The translations under genes were made by a program, and so were the position numbers. A stretch of DNA of 24,707 bases from Mesotaenium endlicherianum (Eukaryota > Streptophyta > Zygnematophyceae > Zygnematales > Mesotaeniaceae). The notes under the pieces are model-generated. The model was given only the letters and a program-made list of their open reading frames with translations. It was not told the DNA's origin and ran no database searches. This document shows, piece by piece, positions 19,345 to 24,707 of this stretch; within the stretch, counting starts at the first letter, position 1; each line of letters starts with the position of its first letter. The stretch is from NCBI GenBank assembly GCA_009602735.1, contig WELA01009811.1, positions 117,647-142,353 on the forward strand, in the 5' to 3' direction.

Positions 19345-22300
19345 ATGAAACCTTCAAGTGAAGGTAGCTCAGAAAAAGCTCTATGGAACAGGCTCCTACG
19401 AAGCCCCACAGGGAAAAAGGTCCTAAAGACTATTAACAAGATAAGACTCACCTTGCTATGCTTATTCATAACATTTCTTGTGTGGCGAGAAACTTTAGGA
19501 GCAGGAAAGCTCGGCACTCCTGAGCAGGATATGGATCTGTTCAAGCGGCAACTTCTTGTCCTACATGAAAGGACAGCATTACTGGTATGATTGAGTGCAA
19601 CACGACCAATCAAGTTCGTGTTGCAAGATTCAGTTGTTGCCTCGCATCAACTCCTGCCACTTTCCTCTTGGGCAACAGCAAAAAATTGCAATTTCTGGTT
19701 GACGTGCTGCAGACGGCGGACACGTTTTTACAATTCAGGAAGGCTGTGGACATGGAGGTGCCCCACAATGATCCACCAATGCCATATAAGTTTGTACCTG
19801 TCGTGAAGGGTGAGTCTTGAAAGCTTCAGCGCTCTCATTGCATGCCTTCCTCTTCTACACAGCTTCATGCAGCACGTACGGCGTCTGCTTTTAGTTTTTA
19901 CAAAGTTAAAAGGAGCCGTCATGATGAAGGGTACAACTCCTGTTGAGAGGCAATTTCTGTGCAAGTGTACTGACAGGGGCGTCCTGGTCACCAGCACTTA
20001 CGTCTGGAATCTCTGCATGAGCTCTTTATTCCGGTTTGGTATCATGTGTGAGTGCCGTATTTCCATCGCTAGGGGAACACCCACTGAAATCCTCGTGTTG
20101 CCATCATAAGAAGCTCACTCATCGATCTCCACCTCTGGGTCTTGTTGGGGAGTTCCTGCTATCTTGTAGCAGGAACACCTACAGGCTGTGCGGATGCTGA
20201 GGTGGCAACTCATTTGATCTGGCTCCTTCTGGCCCGTCACCTCATTGCTAGATGCCTCTTGTACACAAGCAATTGATCAATGTTGGTGCTGAAGTTATGC
20301 AACGATACAACCCGGGAAAGAGAGCAATTTTGTAAAGATCAGTCAGCCACTTCTTCACCTGTGAGCCCGACCTGCATTGTGTCTAAACGCATGCCGTTTC
20401 AACCTCAGCACTTTAGGCAGACGCATTCTCATCCCACAAGCTTGTCCAAGCATGGTCATGCGGCTGCAATCAAGTCACGTGCTCGCGCGTCGATGTGCGC
20501 CCGGCTTACATTTGCGGCCGTGTCTGCAATGCATGAATGCCAGCGTTAACGTGCACACAATTTTGCATGTTGGCTGTGCGATGCATGTGCCAGACTGGGA
20601 CGAGCAGCGCGAGGCATACAAGGCCGGGCACCCCGGGTGCAACGTGTCGCGCACCACCGGGCAGCCGTCCATCATGATGCTCACGGGCTCCTCGCCCAAG
20701 GTGTGCGAGACCAGCATGGGGGACCGCCTGCTGCTGCAGGCGCTCAAGAACAAGATCGACTACTGCCGCCCACGCGGCATCGAGATCTTTCACAACATGG
20801 CGGCGTTAGACGCGGAGCTCACGGGCTTCTGGTCCAAGCTGCCGCTGCTGCGCCTGGCAATGTTAAAGCACCCGCATGTGGAGTGGTTCTGGTGGGTCGA
20901 CGCCGACGTCTACTTCACAGGCGCGCACACAAACATCTGCCATCACCCCTCTTCCTGCCCCTCCCCCCCGCTGCACTTCTCCGCCTCCACCCGTACTTCA
21001 AGCTTTGTCTTCAGCCTCTTTACATGCCGCTGCTTCTCCTTTGACTGCTCAATCTTGAGATCTACCATCATCACCAGCCCTTCTCTTGCTTCTTTCGCTT
21101 CAGCCTCCCCCTTGGCTGCTTGCCCTTCGGCTGGTCAACCCCAAGGTATCTTCTTCCTAGGCATGCTTGCAAAACTCCGCTTCCCCCTCAAGGCCTCCTT
21201 TCTTTCATCCCTTCCTCTTTTTTATTCACAGCCTCCTGTCCCCCACACCGCCCCCCCCCCGCGCCCGGGCACTGGCTGCTTGTACACCGCCTGTTGTGAG
21301 TGAACAATCCAATAGGACCGTATCTCAAGCACAACCTCTGCCCTGCGTAAGTGCAGACATGGCGTTTGACATCCCCATGGCTTCTTACGAGAAGTTCAAC
21401 ATGGTGATGGGTGGGTACGACTGCCAGGTCTACGAAGATAAGAACTGGTGAACACAGTTGCACCTCCCTGTTGCCCCCCCGTTGCCCCTCCTCAAACACG
21501 CACTCGCGGTTCAGTCTCCTCACTCTTGTCACCAGCCCCGAAGTGCATCGATGTCCTGCACTTGCCCCACCTGCAAGTTTCACACGCTCAGCGGCTTCAA
21601 GAGAAAATTGGACATTTCCAACAGTTTCCCGCCCACACCTGTATACCCGCACTCTCATACAGCTCCTTGCCAGTCCACCCTCTCAGGGCATAGCCTCCGT
21701 GCCTGCCTGCCTGCCTGCCTGCCTGCCTGCTCGATGCTCTACGGTCCCAGCCCTGCTTGCTCGCTGCTACTAGGCTCCTTGCCCAGTTCTGCAGAGTGAG
21801 TGCGAGGAACTCAAAGGCTGAGGAGTCACAATTTCACTCACTTTTGGACGCCCGCAGTGCGCTGCTTAACATGTGCTTTGTACGAACACACTGCAATGTG
21901 TGCATCCATGATGCATGTTAGGACTGGGGAGCTGGCACGTCACACGTACCTGTTGGATGGCATTTGGACTGAGAGCATACCTGCAGAGACAGCTGTGCTG
22001 GGTTCTATAGTTGTAGCAAAACGCACGAGCGTACTCTCTTTCAGTGCACATCCTTCTTGTCAAGTGCGCATCTTCTATGCCACTGTTGGTATAAGGGGCA
22101 AGCACGCGTCCTCGACCCACGTCCGCTGGGCCTCAGTCTACGCCACAGGCAAGCTGTAGGTCACTGGGTCAGGTCACGAGTCCAGACTGTGTGCGTGTAC
22201 GGGATGAGCTTTGCGAGGAGGCGAGGGTGTGCTGAGAGATGCATGCTTGCCTCTGAGGCGCGCGCGCGTGCAGGGTGGGCCTCAACACGGGGTCCGTCTT

Positions 22301-24345
22301 CATCCGCAACAATCAGGTCTCGTCTGCCCCAGCTCCTTTCTCTTTCCTCCCGACTCCCTCCCTGTGCTCAGCCCCCTCAGGAATTTGTGCCGGCATATCA
22401 CCTGGACGTCGCTCCCTCCGGACATCATTGGCCTCCACATCGTGCTTATGCTTGTTGATTGGAAAGTCTGTTGGCAAAAGCACGATGCTCTAGGATAATG
22501 GGTGACACTCGGGGCACACAGACAGCGAGCATGACAGGCACATCAAGCCTCTTTGCCTACGTACGGATTCTTCATCGTCTAAATAGCGCACCCCATGCTG
22601 TCCCATTCCCCCCCCCTCTCGGAGCTCATCCACAGTCCGGTGCGGTGAATGCATGACAGAATGTGTTATTTGCCACAGGGGCCTGGCATTCTCTTACAGG
22701 GCCCATCGCAAGGTCAATAGAAACACTGATGGGGGGATTTGCTGCAAGAGGCAGGGCACCGGCTCTTACGACCTGCTTGGGTCCCTCGGCGAAGAAAGCC
22801 TCCAAGCTTCTATGATACTGGTCTCGGCGTGCCAGCTGCACAGCATCTCCTGACACGTGGCGCTTGTGGATGACTCTCGGCTCTTTGCAGTGGACCCTCG
22901 ACCTGCTAGACATGTGGGCTGTCTTTGGTCCAATTGGCAGAGTGAGGAACGAGGCTGGCGAACTATTCACAAGGGAGCTTTTGGTAAGTGGTGGCACATG
23001 GGCGTGCTTTTACTGAGCTTTCTCCCTTTTGTCGTTGTTCCTTGACGGTCTTGCGCCTGTCATTTCTTGCTGCTTCAGACGTCAGTCCTGTTCTATTGTC
23101 TGGGCCCATTTTTTCTGACACTTCGTGGAATAATCGTTGGTGACAATTGTGCATCTTCAATTTTGGTGTGCGCCAGTGTTGGTATCAAGGTCTATTTACA
23201 CCCTGTCGATACTTGCAATCCATCACATTTATGATTTACACACGCACGGGAGTGCATGAGTACATGTCTTTCTGCATCCCTGCTGCCAATAATCTGGGGC
23301 AAACTTGACCGCACGGGCTGGAGAACGTAGAGCACTTGGCTTCTCAAAGCTTGACAGGCGATGCACGACAGGTTTCTCCTCTTCCCGGCCTGACCTTCCC
23401 ACGCGTGCGGCATACGTGCGTGCGTGCATGTGCGCGCGCGTGTGTGTGTGTGTGTGTCCGTGTGTGTGCGTGTGCGTGTACGCGTGTGTGTACGTGTGTG
23501 TGTACGGGTGCGTGCACGTGTGTGTGCGCGCGTGTGCGCGTTTGCTTGTGCGTGCGTGTGCTGTGTGTCTATTTCATTTTGTGTGTCAGGGCCGGCCCGC
23601 TTTTGAGGCGGACGACCAGAGTGCGCTGGTGTACCTCCTGACCAAGCACAGCGATACACTCAGGGAGCGCGTCTTCCTGGAGGCGGCGTACGACCTCCAC
23701 GGCTACTGGCAGAGTCATGTTGACAAGTAAGCCTTAGGCCAGAGAGGAACAGGGTTTGGCAGTTGTGATTTGACTTCCCTGTTGTGGAGCGGACGACAAC
23801 TCAATAGTTGGATTCAAAATGCTGCATACTTTTTCCACGCTCGTCGCGTACCCAGCCCCTCGCATTTGGGACCCGCAAAGGCCAACTGCAAGTTACATGG
23901 TCCCTGCCAAAGATGAAGTCCTTCAGCTATATCAACTTGAGGCCCAACTCTCACCCCCACACTCGCCATCCCCAGGCTGTAACCCTTGCCTTGTTTGTAC
24001 ACCCTGACCTCAATCCTGATCCTCTATTATAATACACACACTGACAGCTAACACCGATCGGGTGAGCCTGAGTCGCCACATCAGCGCCTCTCCACCTGGT
24101 CTCCACTTCCAGTGTGCTGGACTAGCGGCTGCAGCGGTCCCTCGTGTCGACTCACACGCTGCCTTTCTATGTATCTGTCGGTCTGTCTGCATGCGCAGAT
24201 TTGAAGACATGATGGCACACAACAGCCCAGGTCTCATACCCCACGGCAATGACAAGTGCCCATTCACCACTCACTTCGTCGGGTGCAAGCCATGTGGCGA
24301 CTTCGGAGGACAAAATGGGCATCGCTGCTTTCGGGAGATGATCAG
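19345..24345 (+). CDS. GT34 galactosyl/xylosyltransferase (XXT/GMGT-like), 8 exons visible, 3' end outside
   Basis: Exons are 19345-19584, 19713-19809, 20594-20920, 21357-21447, 22274-22316, 22891-22983, 23590-23726 and 24199-24345, joining in frame as 391 codons plus two bases. It begins like a Golgi type II membrane protein: basic N-terminus, transmembrane segment [13 protein letters not shown] (35-47), then [11 protein letters not shown], a GT34 stem signature. The catalytic part carries DWDEQ (113-117), [34 protein letters not shown] with DXD metal-binding site 215-217, [36 protein letters not shown] and [14 protein letters not shown]34 enzymes add alpha-1,6-xylose to xyloglucan or alpha-1,6-galactose to galactomannan; the donor sugar cannot be told here. 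The exon 2 acceptor (19713) is the least certain. Intron 3 seems to start with GC. Exon 8 ends mid-codon and the C-terminal exon (the AF.F.DNQ region) was not found, so it probably lies beyond the right edge. Confidence 0.9.
20152..20176. repeat. Perfect 10-bp inverted repeat in GT34 intron 2
   Basis: GTTCCTGCTA (20152-20161) and TAGCAGGAAC (20167-20176) are exact reverse complements with a 5-base loop, TCTTG. It is inside the 784-base intron between exons 2 and 3. It could form a stem-loop in the pre-mRNA; function unknown. Confidence 0.7.
20921..21356 (+). other. GT34 intron 3, apparent GC-AG intron
   Basis: Exon 3 must end with one base of an Asp codon to produce the family motif FTDM, which places the intron start at GCGCGC (20921) and its end at GTGCAG (21356). 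No GT in the right phase is available nearby. The interior is C- and T-rich, with a C run at 21251-21260. Confidence 0.65.
21701..21730 (+). repeat. (GCCT)n microsatellite in GT34 intron 4
   Basis: Seven complete GCCT units and a half unit run without interruption. The tract lies in the 826-base intron between exons 4 and 5 (21448-22273), which otherwise shows no recognised feature apart from a short CG alternation just before the exon 5 acceptor. Confidence 0.9.
22984..23589 (+). other. GT34 intron 6 with long GT/GC microsatellite before the acceptor
   Basis: From about 23410 to 23587 the intron is a nearly continuous GTGT/GCGT/GTAC alternation that ends directly at the TCAG acceptor of exon 7. 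Such a purine-pyrimidine tract replaces the usual pyrimidine tract. Open frames rich in Cys-Val or His-Thr on both strands here are artefacts of the repeat. Confidence 0.8.
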
Positions 24346-24492
24346 GTGCCTGCGCCGCACGGCCTCTCCCCACATGCATTTTCTGCAACCCCTTGTGTGG
24401 TGACTGCAACCCACTCTAACAGCACCAACAATCGCGTGCCGTTAAACGCATATCTACCGGCTGGGCGGGCAATTTTTCAAACCTCAACGGGG

Positions 24493-24526
24493 TTTAGGGT
24501 TTCGGGTTTCGGGTTTAGGGTTTAGG
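24493..24526 (+). repeat. Interstitial telomere-type repeat
   Basis: Five units in register read TTTAGGG, TTTCGGG, TTTCGGG, TTTAGGG, TTTAGG. The first type is the plant telomere repeat, the second a one-base variant. It lies downstream of GT34 exon 8, probably in the last intron. Shorter similar motifs occur at about 9747-9783 in GH26 intron 4. Confidence 0.85.
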
Positions 24527-24707
24527 AACTGTATCAGCAGTCTGGGACATGCGCTGCATCAGAGACGTTACTTTTCATTATCAATCACTCAGGGCATTGA
24601 TAGTTGTGAACGTGGGGCCTTGTCCTGCCACCATTTCTTGAGGAAGGCAACCTTGAGTCCCTCATTTCTCACCCCACCATAACGCCCACAACCCCACCCA
24701 CCCCCCC

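Noticed and set aside
20475..20793. Minus-strand frames over GT34 exon 3.
   Set aside because: They are antisense shadows of a GC-rich exon whose plus strand encodes clear GT34 motifs.
24346..24403. GT34 reading through past 24345 to the stop at 24401-24403.
   Set aside because: Other GT34 proteins continue with an AF.F.DNQ segment; the read-through sequence does not resemble it and a GT donor is present at 24346.

Overview
The window looks like nuclear DNA from a streptophyte, most likely a charophycean green alga; this placement is inference. The supporting signs are three intron-rich, GC-rich protein genes, plant-type telomere motif copies (TTTAGGG with TTTCGGG variants), a Ty3/gypsy retrotransposon with a plant-style initiator-Met primer-binding site, and a plant-type GT34 glycosyltransferase. 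No rRNA, tRNA, CRISPR array or bacterial feature was recognised.

Layout. (1) 1-about 3950: a Ty3/gypsy LTR retrotransposon on the minus strand, cut by the left edge. It has a pol frame open to the edge, a gag reduced to its C-terminal end and zinc knuckle, a primer-binding site, and an LTR with a TATA box. (2) About 3950-5130: AT-rich intergenic DNA. (3) 5131-10989 or slightly beyond, plus strand: a secreted GH26-family glycoside hydrolase (the beta-mannanase family) in at least seven exons. One exon is a 10-nt microexon that restores the frame and the conserved WW-Q motif. (4) 11000-14368: intergenic DNA, GC-rich at first and with a perfect 14-bp hairpin, then AT-rich with a direct repeat and no recognised gene. 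(5) 18069-14369, minus strand: a TMEM19/PGR-type DUF92 membrane protein in five exons (301 residues). (6) 18070-19344: the divergent spacer between genes 5 and 7, with a decamer tandem repeat. (7) 19345 to beyond the right edge, plus strand: a GT34 galactosyl/xylosyltransferase of the Golgi. Eight exons are visible, one intron appears to use a GC-AG pair, and the C-terminal exon is not seen.

The TMEM19-like gene and the GH26 gene converge; the TMEM19-like gene and the GT34 gene diverge. GH26 (mannan cleavage) and GT34 (alpha-1,6 side chains on galactomannan or xyloglucan) both act on hemicellulose. Their closeness could be a small cell-wall neighbourhood or chance. Introns are loaded with (GT)n, (GC)n, (CT)n, (CTG)n and C-rich tracts. 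All exon models come from reading frames, splice dinucleotides and remembered family motifs, without transcript support.
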